Assembly: GCA_026874595.1 (NCBI GenBank)
Contig: CM049314.1
Location: forward strand, 891,318-955,317
Reading direction: 5' to 3'
Source of the DNA: Sipunculus nudus
Lineage: Eukaryota > Annelida > Sipuncula > Golfingiida > Sipunculidae
Length of the DNA: 64,000 nt
Each line of letters begins with the position of its first letter. Position 1 is the first letter of the stretch. Below are positions 38,101 through 50,681 of the stretch, one piece after another. Made by a program: the position numbers and the translations under genes. A model generated the notes under the pieces. The model ran no database searches and was not told where the DNA came from. It was given only the letters and a program-made list of their open reading frames with translations.

Positions 38101-41100
38101 GGAAAATCTATGTTTTATAGAGGAAGGGCTACGGCGCGTCTAACTGACATACGCCCAGGAGAAAGAGGGGGGGAAATAGTCCATGTTTTAGAGAGGATAG
38201 ACTACGGCGCTTCTAACTGACATACGACCAGGAGAAATAGGGGGGAAAATAGTCCATGCTTTATAGAGGATAGGCTACGGCGCGTCTAGCTGACATACGA
38301 CCGGGAGAAAGAGGGTGGGAAATAGTCCATGTTTTATAGAGGATAAGCTACGGCGCGTTAGCTGACATACGACCAGAAGAAAGAGGTGGGAAAAAGTCCA
38401 TGTTTTATATAGGATAGGCCACGACGCGTCTAGCTGATATACGGCCAGGAGAAAGAGGGGAGAAAATAGTCCATGTTTTATAGAGGATAGGCTACGGCGC
38501 GTCTAGCTGACATACGGACAGGAGAAAGAGGGGGAAAAGGTCTATGTTTCATAGAGGATAGGCTACGGCCCATCTAGCTGACATACGACCGGGAGAAAGA
38601 GGGGGGAAAATAGTCCATGTTTTATAAAGGATAGGCTACGGCGCGTCTAGCTGATATACGACCAGGAGAAAGAGGGGGGAAAATCTATGTTTTATAGAGA
38701 ATGGGTTACGGCGCGTCTAACTGACATATGACCGGGAGAAAGAGGGGGGAAAATAGTCCATGTTTTATAGAGGATAGGCTACGGCGCGTCTAGCTGACAT
38801 ACGACCAGGAGAAAGAGGGGGGAAAATCTATGTTTTATAGAGAATGGGCTACGGCGCGTCTAGCTGATATACGACCAGTGAAAGGGGGGGGGGGATAGTC
38901 CATGTTTTATAGAGGATAGGCTACGGCGCGTCTAGCTGATATACGACCAGGAGAAAGAGGAGGGAAAATAGTCCATGTTTTATAGAGGATAGGCCACGGC
39001 GAGTCTAGCTGACATACGGCCAGGAGAAAGAGGGGGGAAAATAGTCCATGTTTTATAGAGGAAAGGCTACGGCGCGTCTAGCTGATATACGGCCAGGAGA
39101 AAGAGGGGGAAAAGGTCTATGTTACATAGAGGATAGGCTAAGGCGCGTCTAGCTGACATACGACCAGGAGGAAGAGGGGGAAAATAGTCTATGTTTTATA
39201 GAGGATAGGCTACGGGCGTCTAGCTGATATACGGCCAGGAGAAAGAGGGGGAAAGGTCTATGTTTCATAGAGGATAGGCTAAGGCGCGTTTAGCGGACAT
39301 ACGACCAGGAGAAAGAGGGGGGGGGCAAGAGTCCATGTTTTACAGAGGATAGGCTACGGCGCGTCTAGCTGACATACGGCCAGGAGAAAAAGGGGAAAGG
39401 TCTATGTTTCATAGAGGATAGGCTACGGCACTTCTAGCTGACATACGACCAGGTGAAAGGGGGGGGGGGGGGATAGTCCATGTTTCATAAAGGATGACTA
39501 CGGCGCGTCTAGCTGACATACGGCTAGGAGAAAGAGGGGGAAAAGGTCTATGTTTCATAGAGGATAGGCTACGGCGCGTCTAGCTCACATGCGACCAGGA
39601 GAAAGAGGGGGGAAAATAGTCCATGTTTCATAGAGGATAGGCTACGGCGCGTCTAGCTGACCTACGGCCAGGAGAAAAAGGGGGAAAAGGTCTATGTTTC
39701 ATAGAGGATAGGCTACGGTGCTTCTAGCTGACATACGACCAGGAGAAGGGGGGGGGGATAGTCCATGTTTCATAGAGGATAGGCTACGGCGCGTCTAGCT
39801 GACATACGACCAGGAGGAAGAGGGGGAAAATAGTCCATGTTTCATAGAGGATAGGCTACGACGCGTCTAGCTGACATACGACCAGGAGAAAGGGGGGGGG
39901 GGGGAAATAGTCCATGTTTCATAGAGGATAAGCTACGGCGGGTCTAGCTGCCATACGACCAGGAGAAAGAAGGGGGGAAATAGTCCATGTTTCATAGAGG
40001 ATAGGCCACGGCGCGTCTAACTGACATACGACCAGGAGAAAGGGGGGGGGGGGAATAGTCCATGTTTCATAGAGAATAGATTACGGCGGGTCTAGCTGAC
40101 ATACGACCAGGAGAAAGAGGGGGGGGGGGAAAGTCCATGTTTAATAGAGGATAGGCCACTGCGCGTCTAACTGACATACGACCAGGAGAAAAAGGGGGGA
40201 AATAGTCCATGTTTTATAGAGGATAGGCTACGGCGTGTCTAGCTGACATACGACCAGGAGAAAGAGGGGGGAAAATCTATGTTTTATAGAGAATGGGCTA
40301 CGGCGCGTCAAACTGACATACGACCGGGAGAAAGAGGGGGGGGGGGGAATAGTCCATGTTTTATAGAGGATAGGCTACGGCGCGTCTAGCTGACATACGA
40401 CAAGGAGAAAGAGGGGAAAAATAGTTCATTTTATATAGAGGATAGGCTACAGCGCGTCTAGCTGACATACGGCCAGGAGAAAGATGGAGAAAAGGTCTAT
40501 GTTTCATAGAGGATAGGCTACGGCGCATCTAGGTGACATATTACCAGGAGAAGGGGGGGGGGGGAATAGTCCATGTTTCATAGAGGATAGGCTACGGCGC
40601 GTCTAGCTGACATACGGCCAGGAGAAAGAGGGGGAAAAGGTCTATGTTTCATAGAGGATATTCTAAGGCACGTCTAGCTGACATACGACCAGGAGGAAGA
40701 GGGGGAAAATAGTCCATGTTTCATAGAGGATAGGCTACGGCGCGTCTAGCTGACATACGGCCAGGAGAAAGAGGGGGAAAAGGTCTATGTTTCATAGAGG
40801 ATAGGCTACGGCGCGTCTAGCTGACATACGACCAGGAGAAAGAGGAGGGAAAATATTCCATGTTTTATAGAGGATAGGCTACGGCGAGACTAGCTGACAT
40901 ACGGCCAGGAGAAAGAGGGGGAAAAGGTCTATATTTCATAGAGGATAGGCTACGGCGCGTCTAGCTGATATACGACCAGGAGAAAGAGGGGGGGGGGGGG
41001 AATAATCCATGTTTTATAGAGGATAGGCTACGGCGCGTCTAGCTGACATACGGCCAGGACAAAGAGGGGGAAAAGGTCTATGTTTCATAGAGGATAGGCT

Positions 41101-44100
41101 ACGGCGCATCTAGCTGACAGACGACCAGGAGAAAGGGGGGGGGCAATAGTCCATGTTTTATAGAGGATAGGCTACGGCGAGTCTAGCTGACATACGTATA
41201 GGAGAAAGAGGGGGAAAAGGTCTATGTTAAATAGAGGATAGGCTACGGCGCGTCTAACTGACATACGACCAGGAGAAAGAGGGGGGAAAATCTATGTTTT
41301 ATAGAGAATGGGCTACGGCGCGTCTAGCTGATATACGACCAGTGAAAGGGGGGGGGGGGATAGTCCATGTTTTATAGAGGATAGGCTACGGCGCGTCTAG
41401 CTGATATACGACCAGGAGAAAGAGGGGAAAAATAGTCCATGTTTTATAGAGGAAAGGCTACGGCGCGTCTAGCTGATATACGGCCAGGAGAAAGAGGGGG
41501 AAAAGGTCTATGTTACATAGAGGATAGGCTAAGGCGCGTCTAGCTGACATACGACCAGGAGGAAGAGGGGGAAAATAGTCTATGTTTTATAGAGGATAGG
41601 CTACGGGCGTCTAGCTGATATACGGCCAGGAGAAAGAGGGGGAAAGGTCTATGTTTCATAGAGGATAGGCTAAGGCGCGTTTAGCGGACATACGACCAGG
41701 AGAAAGAGGGGGGGGGGGCAAGAGTCCATGTTTTACAGAGGATAGGCTACGGCGCGTCTAGCTGACATACGGCCAGGAGAAAAAGGGGAAAGGTCTATGT
41801 TTCATAGAGGATAGGCTACGGCACTTCTAGCTGACATACGACCAGGTGAAAGGGGGGGGGGGGATAGTCCATGTTTCATAAAGGATGACTACGGCGCGTC
41901 TAGCTGACATACGGCTAGGAGAAAGAGGGGGAAAAGGTCTATGTTTCATAGAGGATAGGCTACGGCGCGTCTAGCTCACATGCGACCAGGAGAAAGGGGG
42001 GGGGAATAGTCCATGTTTCATAGAGAATAGATTACGGCGGGTCTAGCTGACATACGACCAGGAGAAAGAGGGGGGGGGGAAAGTCCATGTTTAATAGAGG
42101 ATAGGCCACTGCGCGTCTAACTGACATACGACCAGGAGAAAAAGGGGGGAAATAGTCCATGTTTTATAGAGGATAGGCTACGGCGTGTCTAGCTGACATA
42201 CGACCAGGAGAAAGAGGGGGGGAAAATCTATGTTTTATAGAGAATGGGCTACGGCGCGTCAAACTGACATACGACCGGGAGAAAGAGGGGGGGGGGGGAA
42301 TAGTCCATGTTTTATAGAGGATAGGCTACGGCGCGTCTAGCTGACATACGACAAGGAGAAAGAGGGGAAAAATAGTTCATTTTATATAGAGGATAGGCTA
42401 CAGCGCGTCTAGCTGACATACGGCCAGGAGAAAGATGGAGAAAAGGTCTATGTTTCATAGAGGATAGGCTACGGCGCATCTAGGTGACATATTACCAGGA
42501 GAAGGGGGGGGGGGGGAATAGTCCATGTTTCATAGAGGATAGGCTACGGCGCGTCTAGCTGACATACGGCCAGGAGAAAGAGGGGGAAAAGGTCTATGTT
42601 TCATAGAGGATAGGCTACGGCGCGTCTAGCTCACATGCGACCAGGAGAAAGAGGGGGGAAAATAGTCCATGTTTCATAGAGGATAGGCTACGGCGCGTCT
42701 AGCTGACCTACGGCCAGGAGAAAAAGGGGGAAAAGGTCTATGTTTCATAGAGGATAGGCTACGGTGCTTCTAGCTGACATACGACCAGGAGAAGGGGGGG
42801 GGATAGTCCATGTTTCATAGAGGATAGGCTACGGCGCGTCTAGCTGACATACGACCAGGAGGAAGAGGGGGAAAATAGTCCATGTTTCATAGAGGATAGG
42901 CTACGACGCGTCTAGCTGACATACGACCAGGAGAAAGGGGGGGGGGGGGAAATAGTCCATGTTTCATAGAGGATAAGCTACGGCGGGTCTAGCTGCCATA
43001 CGACCAGGAGAAAGAAGGGGGGAAATAGTCCATGTTTCATAGAGGATAGGCTACGGCGCGTCTAACTGACATACGACCAGGAGAAAGGGGGGGGGGGAAT
43101 AGTCCATGTTTCATAGAGAATAGATTACGGCGGGTCTAGCTGACATACGACCAGGAGAAAGAGGGGGGGGGGGAAAGTCCATGTTTAATAGAGGATAGGC
43201 CACTGCGCGTCTAACTGACATACGACCAGGAGAAAAAGGGGGGAAATAGTCCATGTTTTATAGAGGATAGGCTACGGCGTGTCTAGCTGACATACGACCA
43301 GGAGAAAGAGGGGGGAAAATCTATGTTTTATAGAGAATGGGCTACGGCGCGTCAAACTGACATACGACCGGGAGAAAGAGGGGGGGGGGGGGGAATAGTC
43401 CATGTTTTATAGAGGATAGGCTACGGCGCGTCTAGCTGACATACGACAAGGAGAAAGAGGGGAAAAATAGTTCATTTTATATAGAGGATAGGCTACAGCG
43501 CGTCTAGCTGACATACGGCCAGGAGAAAGATGGAGAAAAGGTCTATGTTTCATAGAGGATAGGCTACGGCGCATCTAGGTGACATATTACCAGGAGAAGG
43601 GGGGGGGGGGGAATAGTCCATGTTTCATAGAGGATAGGCTACGGCGCGTCTAGCTGACATACGGCCAGGAGAAAGAGGGGGAAAAGGTCTATGTTTCATA
43701 GAGGATATTCTAAGGCACGTCTAGCTGACATACGACCAGGAGGAAGAGGGGGAAAATAGTCCATGTTTCATAGAGGATAGGCTACGGCGCGTCTAGCTGA
43801 CATACGGCCAGGAGAAAGAGGGGGAAAAGGTCTATGTTTCATAGAGGATAGGCTACGGCGCGTCTAGCTGACATACGACCAGGAGAAAGAGGAGGGAAAA
43901 TATTCCATGTTTTATAGAGGATAGGCTACGGCGAGACTAGCTGACATACGGCCAGGAGAAAGAGGGGGAAAAGGTCTATATTTCATAGAGGATAGGCTAC
44001 GGCGCGTCTAGCTGATATACGACCAGGAGAAAGAGGGGGGGGGGAATAATCCATGTTTTATAGAGGATAGGCTACGGCGCGTCTAGCTGACATACGGCCA

Positions 44101-45207
44101 GGACAAAGAGGGGGAAAAGGTCTATGTTTCATAGAGGATAGGCTACGGCGCATCTAGCTGACAGACGACCAGGAGAAAGGGGGGGGGGGCAATAGTCCAT
44201 GTTTTATAGAGGATAGGCTACGGCGCGTCTAGCTGACATACGTCCAGGAGAAAGATGGGAAAAGGTCTATGTTAAATAGAGGATAGGCTACGGCGCGTCT
44301 AACTGACATACGACCAGGAGAAAGAGGGGGGAAAATAGTCCATGTTTCATAGAGGATAGGCTACGGCGCATCTAGCTGACATACGGCCAGGAGAAAGAGG
44401 GGGAAAAGGTCTATGTTTCATAGGGGATAGTCTAAGGCACGTCTAGCTGACATACGACCAGGAGAAAGAGTGGGGAAAATAGTCCATGTTTCATAGAGGA
44501 TAGGCTACGGCGCGTCTAACTGACATACGACCAGGAGAAAGAGGGGGGAAAATAGTTCATATTTCATAGAGGATAGGCTACGGCGGGTTTAGCTTACATA
44601 CGACCAGGAGAAAGAGGTGGAAAAAGTCTATGTTGTTATAGAGGATAGGCTACGGCGCGTCTAGCTGACATATGGCCATGAGAAAGAGGGGGAGAAGTCT
44701 AAGTTTTAAAGAGGATAGGCTACGGCGCGTCTAGCTGACATACGACCCGGAGTTAGAGGGGAAAAAGTCTATGTTTTATAGAGGATAGGCTACGGCGCGT
44801 CTAACTGACATACGACCAGGAGACAGAGGAAAAATAGTCCATGTTTTATAGAGGATAGGCTACGGCGCGTTTAACTGACAAACGACCAGGAGAAAGAGAG
44901 GGAAAAACAGTCCATGTTTTAAAGAGGATAGGCTACAGCGCGTCTAGCTAACATACGGCCAGGAGAAAGAGAGGAAAAATAATCCATGTTTTATAGAGGA
45001 TATAGGCTACGGCGGGTCTAGCTGACATACGACCAGGAGAAAGAGGGAAAAATAGTCCATGTTTTATAGAGGATAGACTACGGCACGTCTAGCAATACGA
45101 CCAGGAGAAAGTGTTGGAAAATAGTTTTTGTTTTATAGAGAAAAGGTTATGGCGTGTCTAGCTGATATACAGCCAGGAGAAAGAAGGGAAAAAAATAGTC
45201 CATATTT
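26141..45207. repeat. 73-bp CpG- and G-run-rich satellite, about 19 kb, about 260 units
   Basis: The unit runs GGATAGGCTACGGCGCGTCT, then AACCGACATACGACCGG or AGCTGACATACGACCAGG, then GAGAAAGAG, a run of 5-16 G, then AAAATAGTCCATGTTTTATAGA or a shorter AAAATCTATG form. Each unit has five to eight CpG in otherwise AT-rich DNA, and a purine-only block of over 20 nt on the plus strand. The G run length differs from copy to copy. The left part is dominated by the AACCGAC form, the middle and right by AGCTGAC. Higher-order copies exist: about 2.81 kb repeats in 26.9-32.5 kb, about 2.68 kb repeats in 35.5-41 kb, and about 1-2 kb repeats in 39-44 kb. Units near 44.6-45.2 kb are degenerate. No open frame over 60 codons exists across the array. 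It fills about 95 percent of intron 5. Confidence 0.97.
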
Positions 45208-45339
45208 CTCACCCGCCGAGGATTGTGCTTCTTACTAATGCGCGAATTTTAATTTATCCGTTTCATAACGTACATTCTACTAAATTAACCCGTCCTTGTC
45301 CAAGAGCCAGACTAAAATGAAAATATCTCTTCATTTCAG

Positions 45340-45494
45340 GACGTAATGAAGTTTATGGCCATCTTCACGCTGCTCCTAGTTGCGTTTATGATTGGTCTGA
45401 ACAACCTGTATTGGTACTACAACCCGGACGTCAGAGGGAAGGTGGAGCTGGCGGATCACGGGATAGAAACGGAAGCGGAAAAGAACTTCGGCAG
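45340..45494 (+). CDS. TRPC exon 6: S5 and start of pore loop
   Basis: 155 nt: 51 codons and two bases of a Ser codon. Acceptor CTTCATTTCAG, donor GTAAGT. It reads DVMKFMAIFTLLLVAFMIGL then NNLYWYYNPDV, matching TRPC DIxKFxFIFxxVxxAFxxGxxxLYxYY, the S5 helix and outer turret. The turret that follows (RGKVELADHG to EKNFG) has no cysteine. Vertebrate TRPC4/5 have a CxxxxC disulfide pair here, so this channel lacks that redox site. The exon lies about 130 bp after the end of the 73-bp array. Confidence 0.94.
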
Positions 45495-46252
45495 GTAAGT
45501 CTTTCCCGTAGAAGTGTTGTATTGCAGGCTTCAGAAACCTAGGGGTCTGCCAACGTCCAGTGACCGCAAGGCAAGCCGCACACCGGCCACCACAATGGAG
45601 ATTTGGTCAATGTGAACAAATATATGGTAGAAATCTATTAATTGTGATTTTCCTTTAAATAAAGGTCAGTTTTATTAAATGAGCCGTTTTGGTGATAAAG
45701 CGCGAACACGAGCAGACGAGCCAAACCTAAAAAAAGATTCCAGGCTCCAGAAAAGGTTTGAAACCCTGATAAAAGCTTGCGGGGATCCAAAAAGGGCGTC
45801 CCCTTCCCTGGTTCCGCTTCTGATCCCCACTCCATCGGAGGAAGTTTAATAGAATCAGACATCGCAAGAAATGTCTTCCGACAGCAGGCATTTCACAAAA
45901 TGCGATAAATTGGGGGAAATAACTTTTAAACATAAAGTAGAACAGGGCAGGATTTATACAGGTAGGGAGTATGGATAGGTGTCCCGGTTCGCCATAAATT
46001 CAACTATGGATTTCCATTTGAGATGGCAAGTGTGCAAACCTTGTTATATGTCTTGATTATTGGTGAGCTATCCTCACAAAACATGACACGTAACTCAATC
46101 CTCTATGCATAACTCTTCTGTCCAGTCTCTCTTTCATTCCCCATCTTAACATGGCGTCCTATGAAGACCGACAAAGTAACCTCCAGAAAAGAAGGACTAC
46201 AAGAGCTCCATGTTTAATACCAGTGGCGGACCCATGCAGAAGCATAGAAATC
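45495..46252 (+). other. Intron 6, first part; dispersed-repeat trace
   Basis: Around 45.68-45.85 kb a block with GGATCCAAAAAGGGCGTCCC and CCGCTTCTGATCCCC looks like the reverse orientation of the GCGGATCCAG repeat at 57.7 kb. The minus-strand open frames here belong to that block and have no protein family signature. Confidence 0.4.
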
Positions 46253-46548
46253 TAGCTCTGTTTTATTCTGTTTCATCATGTGACGAAATCAAGCTCTGTT
46301 TATTCTGTTTTATCATGTGACGAAATCTAGCTCTGTTTTTAATCTGTTTCATCATGTGACGAAATCAGCTCTATTTTTATTCTGTTCCATCATGTGACGA
46401 AATCTAGCTCTATTTTTATTCTGTTTCATCATATGACGAAATCTTGCTCTATTTTTATTATGTTTCATCATGTGACGAAATCTAGCTCTGTTTTTATTCT
46501 CTTTCATCATGTGACGAAATCTAGCTCTATTTTTATCATGTTTTCAAG
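46253..46548. repeat. 39-bp minisatellite, about 8 copies
   Basis: Unit AGCTCTGTTTTTATTCTGTT then TCATCATGTGACGAAATCT, with length changes in the T run. The open frame of 80 codons at 46394-46636 is repeat-derived. Confidence 0.9.
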
Positions 46549-46632
46549 ATTTTGTGGATTTCTTTGCTGCCCCCCTTTTAATCCACCCCTGCCCTTCACC
46601 CAGTTGCAATCTGCAATAAAAATAAGTAAACT

Positions 46633-46657
46633 GTAATAATAATAATAATAATAATAA

Positions 46658-46698
<41 letters not shown>
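46633..46698. repeat. (AAT)n then (AT)n microsatellite
   Basis: About 9 AAT triplets followed by about 17 AT dinucleotides, with a short AC end. Confidence 0.95.
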
Positions 46699-46702
<4 letters not shown>

Positions 46703-46994
46703 TGGATTCGAGTGGCTTTACATGTTTGTGGCTACCTGAGGTTTCATGTTGCATTTACGATAAATGCGACAATCTTCAGGCCACATGTATTTGAACCTGC
46801 AATCACAGAAACAGAATTGAAGTATCTTAATATACGGAGTTACCGGTATCAGTAAGGGAGAACCATATTAAACATTAAACAAAGAGTGGGTCACACACAC
46901 AATATATAAATATAGATCAGGGTTGGGTCTTTTTACAGTGGTTCTATTACTATATATTACTATTACTATTATTTCTTAATTCAACTACATATTA

Positions 46995-47105
46995 CTACAG
47001 TGAAACGTGTCTTAAGCGGATAGTCAAGGGACTCGATCATTTTGTCCTAAATAGTGAGGTGTCCTAATTAGGTAGGTTGACCTTGGGTGATAACTGAGGG
47101 ATTAT
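46995..47105. repeat. Dispersed repeat end, CAGTGAAAC / AAGCGGA type
   Basis: The sequence CAGTGAAACGTGTCTTAAGC, followed by GTCCTAAATAGTGAGGTGTC, resembles the block at 48144-48300 (CAGTGAAAACTGGTCTAAGG, GGACACCTCACTTAGGCGGA). Repeats with this CAGTGAAACCTGTCTAAGACGG wording are common in marine invertebrate genomes, probably ends of a DNA element. Only the two related copies are visible here. Confidence 0.5.
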
Positions 47106-48143
47106 AAATAAAGACAAAACACAGCTGCAAGAACGTGTTCATTGTATTTTATCAGATTTCATGTATATACATGTTCAAAATAGTCATGCACATATCATGC
47201 ATTCAATAGTCATATACAAACAATGACTATTTTTACTTATCTCAACTAGTGAACAATATTAGGAGAAAAGTCCATGAAGACATCCGTAAAAAAACAATGT
47301 GATAATGACGACGTTGATAATGCGAAGATTGTAATGGCTACGAATTCGGGAACATTCGTTTTTATAAGTGAATGTAGCTTTAGCCTTAAATAAACTTTCT
47401 TTGATGATGGTTGTTTGGTTTGATTTGCTTTAATGTTGAAGACACCCGGGATTAAACGAACCCCGAGGAGCTTGTAGTCTATGGACCAGAGCAGATATTG
47501 GTACCACCAAGGGTGGCAAAACTTAAGCAGGTTTTTCTTAAAGGTCTATGCCTGTAGATGATATTTTAGCATGATAACTGATCCAGAGTGGAATCTTAGT
47601 CTTTGTAATCCGTTATTGAATGTAATGATCCAGATGAAAATTAAACTTTGAGCTGCATCGACTTTTCCACAGAATTTATTTAATTACTTCATGAATACAA
47701 AAGATATCATAGCATATGGTCTCAACAGATGGCTAAGACCCAGGGCTTTCTGACAGTTTGTCAAATGTGGCAGTTATATACAATTGCCATCAGTGGCAGA
47801 TACTAATATTTACCCTACCCCATATAATTTGCTGAAAAAAATGGTATTTTTATTAATTTATTTAAAGATTTCAGGAACTTATGAATTTTTCAAAGTGTGC
47901 GCATTAATTGCTAGAGAAACCTCATTTATACTAAAGGGTTTAAAACTATTTGATTTTCAATTTTAATTAAGGACCAAAATTACAAGAATTACAATTAAAA
48001 TAGCGAACAAGTTTAAGTTTTACCTACAGGAAATGCGGTTGGGTAATGTAGAGGGCAAGGTCGGCATGTGCTAATATCACTCTTTGAAAGTAAGTAACAG
48101 TAATAGTAGTAGTTATACATGAAAAGATGTTGTAATAGTAATA
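47106..48143 (+). other. Intron 6, no feature recognised
   Basis: AT-rich intron sequence between the two related dispersed repeats. If the two are ends of one element this would be its interior, but no transposase motif is visible and the two copies face the same way. Confidence 0.4.
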
Positions 48144-48300
48144 CAGTGAAAACTGGTCTAAGGGACACCTCACTTAGGCGGACAACTGACTAAAACGGAC
48201 AAGATAGTTAATTCCCTTTAAAATTCCCTATAAGTTATGTTTAAGCGGAACCTTTATAAGGCGGACAGCTCACTACTGCGGACATCGCACAGCAGATTTC
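48144..48300. repeat. Dispersed repeat, AGGCGGACA type
   Basis: It contains repeated words for a GGCGGACA motif: TTAGGCGGACAACTGAC, AAACGGACAAG, AAGCGGAACC, AAGGCGGACAGC, TGCGGACATCG. It shares its start with the copy at 46995. Its wording suggests a transposon end with subterminal repeats. Confidence 0.55.
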
Positions 48301-48489
48301 AACTTAAACCAACATTCTAAGAGTAAATGAACCTCTTGACCGCGGGGTAATTAAATTGATTAAATAGCTGCCGATTACCCATGCGTCCTTGATCTCACCA
48401 CGCAATATCTAACTGTAAACTTTGCCACTTTGTTGTAGAAGGCTGTTTGATATTAATAAATTAGTTAGGTAGGTTCATATTCACCATAA

Positions 48490-50681
48490 GCAGGCTGCAC
48501 ACAGAGCGGAGGAATTGAGATCAGACCGGAAAGGACAGGACTGAGAATCCTGTAGAGTCCTCCGCTATCTTTCACAGACCGGTCCGATCATAGAGGGATC
48601 GCACACAGACCGGTTTGGATTCGTTAACCCTGGTATTCCCTCATGGTTTCCGTCAGGAAATCATTTATATATATATATATATAAATGTGCAAAGATTATG
48701 GCATTTACAAAGATTATCGCATCACTATCTGGGGTAATACTTCCATTTACAAACTTGAATATCTACAATCTATAAATGTACACAATTATTTAATTTATGG
48801 TTACTTCACCTGTCATCATAATAAGGGATTGACAGTGTACAAAATACGACCCGCCACATGATTATATACGGTGATTATATACATTAGGAACTAAAATAAA
48901 AAAAAATTTGATGTGCTATGATCTATTTGCTTTATATCACATCACTTTTAATTAAGTTTTCTGTATCAATAAATATATTTATTTTTTATTACTAGTTTGA
49001 TAATACTTAACTATCGAAAAGATGGTCATCAAAATTAGATATTTGGTTGCTTTTTTTATATTGAATGGCAATAACACGAGAATTCTTTATGCTGTATATA
49101 TTTAGATAGACGATTAGGTGACAAAGACTAACTTTTTGTATGTATTTTTATTTCTTTATGCTGTATATATTTAGATGGACGATTAGGTGACAAACACTGA
49201 CTTTTTGTATGTATTTTTATTTCTTTATGCTGTATATATTTAGATGGACGATTAGGTGACAAACACTGACTTTTTGTATGTATTTTTATTTCTTTATGCT
49301 GTATATATTTAGATAGACGATTAGGTGACAAACACTGACTTTTTGTATGTATTTTTATTCTTTATGCTCTATATATTTAGATAGACGATTAGGTGACAAA
49401 CACTGCCTTTTTGTATCTATTTTTATTTCTTTTGGCTGTATATATTTAGACAGACGATTAGGTGACAAACATTAACTTTTTGTATGTATTTTTATTTCTT
49501 AATGCTCTATATATTTAGATAGACGATTAGGTGACAAACACTGCCTTTTTGTATCTATTTTTATTTCTTTATGCTCTATATATTTAGATAGACGATTAGG
49601 TGACAAACACTGCCTTTTTGTATCTATTTTTATTTCTTTTGGCTGTATATATTTAGATAGACGATTAGGTGACAACCACTGACTTTTTGTATGTATTTTT
49701 ATTTCTTTATGCTGTATATAGTTAGACAGACGATTAGGTGACAAACATTAACTTTTTGTATGTATTTTTATTTCTTTATGCTCTATATATTTAGATAGAC
49801 GATTAGGTGACAAACACTGACTTTTTGTATGTATTTTTATTTCTTTATGCTGTATATAGTTAGACAGACGATTAGGTGACAAACACTGATTTTTTGTATG
49901 TATTTTTATTTCGTTATGCTCTATATATTTAGATAGACGATTAGGTGACAAACACTGCCTTTTTGTATCTATTTTTATTTCTTTTGGCTGTATATATTTA
50001 GATAGACGATTAGGTGACAAACACTGACGTTTTGTATGTATTTTTATTTCTTTATGCTGTATATAGTTAGACAGATGATTAGGTGACAATCATTAACTTT
50101 TTGTATGTATTTTTATTTCTTTATGCTCTATATATTTAGATAGACGATTAGGTGACAAACACTGCCTTTTTGTATCTATTTTTATTTCTTTTGGCTGTAT
50201 ATATTTAGATAGACGATTAGGTGACAAACACTGACGTTTTGTATGTATTTTTATTTCTTTATGCTGTATATAGTTAGACAGACGATTAGGTGACAAACAC
50301 TAACTTTTTGTATGTATTTTTATATATAGCTAAAGAGGACACCAATCTTCATTTGTCACCTATGTTATTAATGTCCCTTTTTTAATTCACCCTTTTCAAA
50401 TTTGTACTCTTGTCATGAGATTTATAGAGCTGCTCTCATTGGTCAAGGAGAAATTCCGATCCTGGCTAGTCCTGAAACGTCCCGCAAACAGCGCGGACTC
50501 AAACGGACCGGATCGGATTATACTCAGGACCAGTTCTGAAATTTAAAAAAATGATATGGCAAGGATCGCTCAGGACTGGGTCCGGAGCAGTCCCGGACTG
50601 TTTGCGGCACCTAGCGGACCCGGACCGGATTCAAGTCCGGTCCGATCTCGTCTCGTCTCGTCCGCTTTGTGTGCGGCCTAC
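48490..50681. mobile_element. 2.2-kb element with 21-bp terminal inverted repeats, carrying a 69-bp array
   Basis: The left end GCAGGCTGCACACAGAGCGG (48490 on) and the right end, whose reverse complement begins GTAGGCCGCACACAAAGCGG (50681 back), match at 18 of 21 positions. Inside both ends lie GC-rich blocks with related ACCGGTCCGATC and CCGGTCCGATCTCG words, contrasting with the AT-rich core. No transposase is visible, so it looks like a non-autonomous DNA element. The target-site duplication is unclear: TAA on the left against TATA on the right. The family (hAT or PIF-like) cannot be decided from this. Confidence 0.6.
49083..50325. repeat. 69-bp minisatellite, about 18 copies
   Basis: Unit TTTATGCTGTATATATTTAG then ATAGACGATTAGGTGACAAA then CACTGACTTTTTGTATGTAT and TTTTATTTC. 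Variants change ATGCTG to TGGCTG or ATGCTC, and GTATGTA to GTATCTA. These variants alternate in blocks of two or three units, a weak higher-order pattern. The minus-strand open frames (23-residue period with SPNRLSKYIQHKEIKIHTK) result from 69 being divisible by three. Confidence 0.95.

Noticed and set aside
26141-45207. CRISPR-like array
   Set aside because: The units are contiguous with no unique spacers between constant repeats, and the host is eukaryotic; it is a plain satellite.
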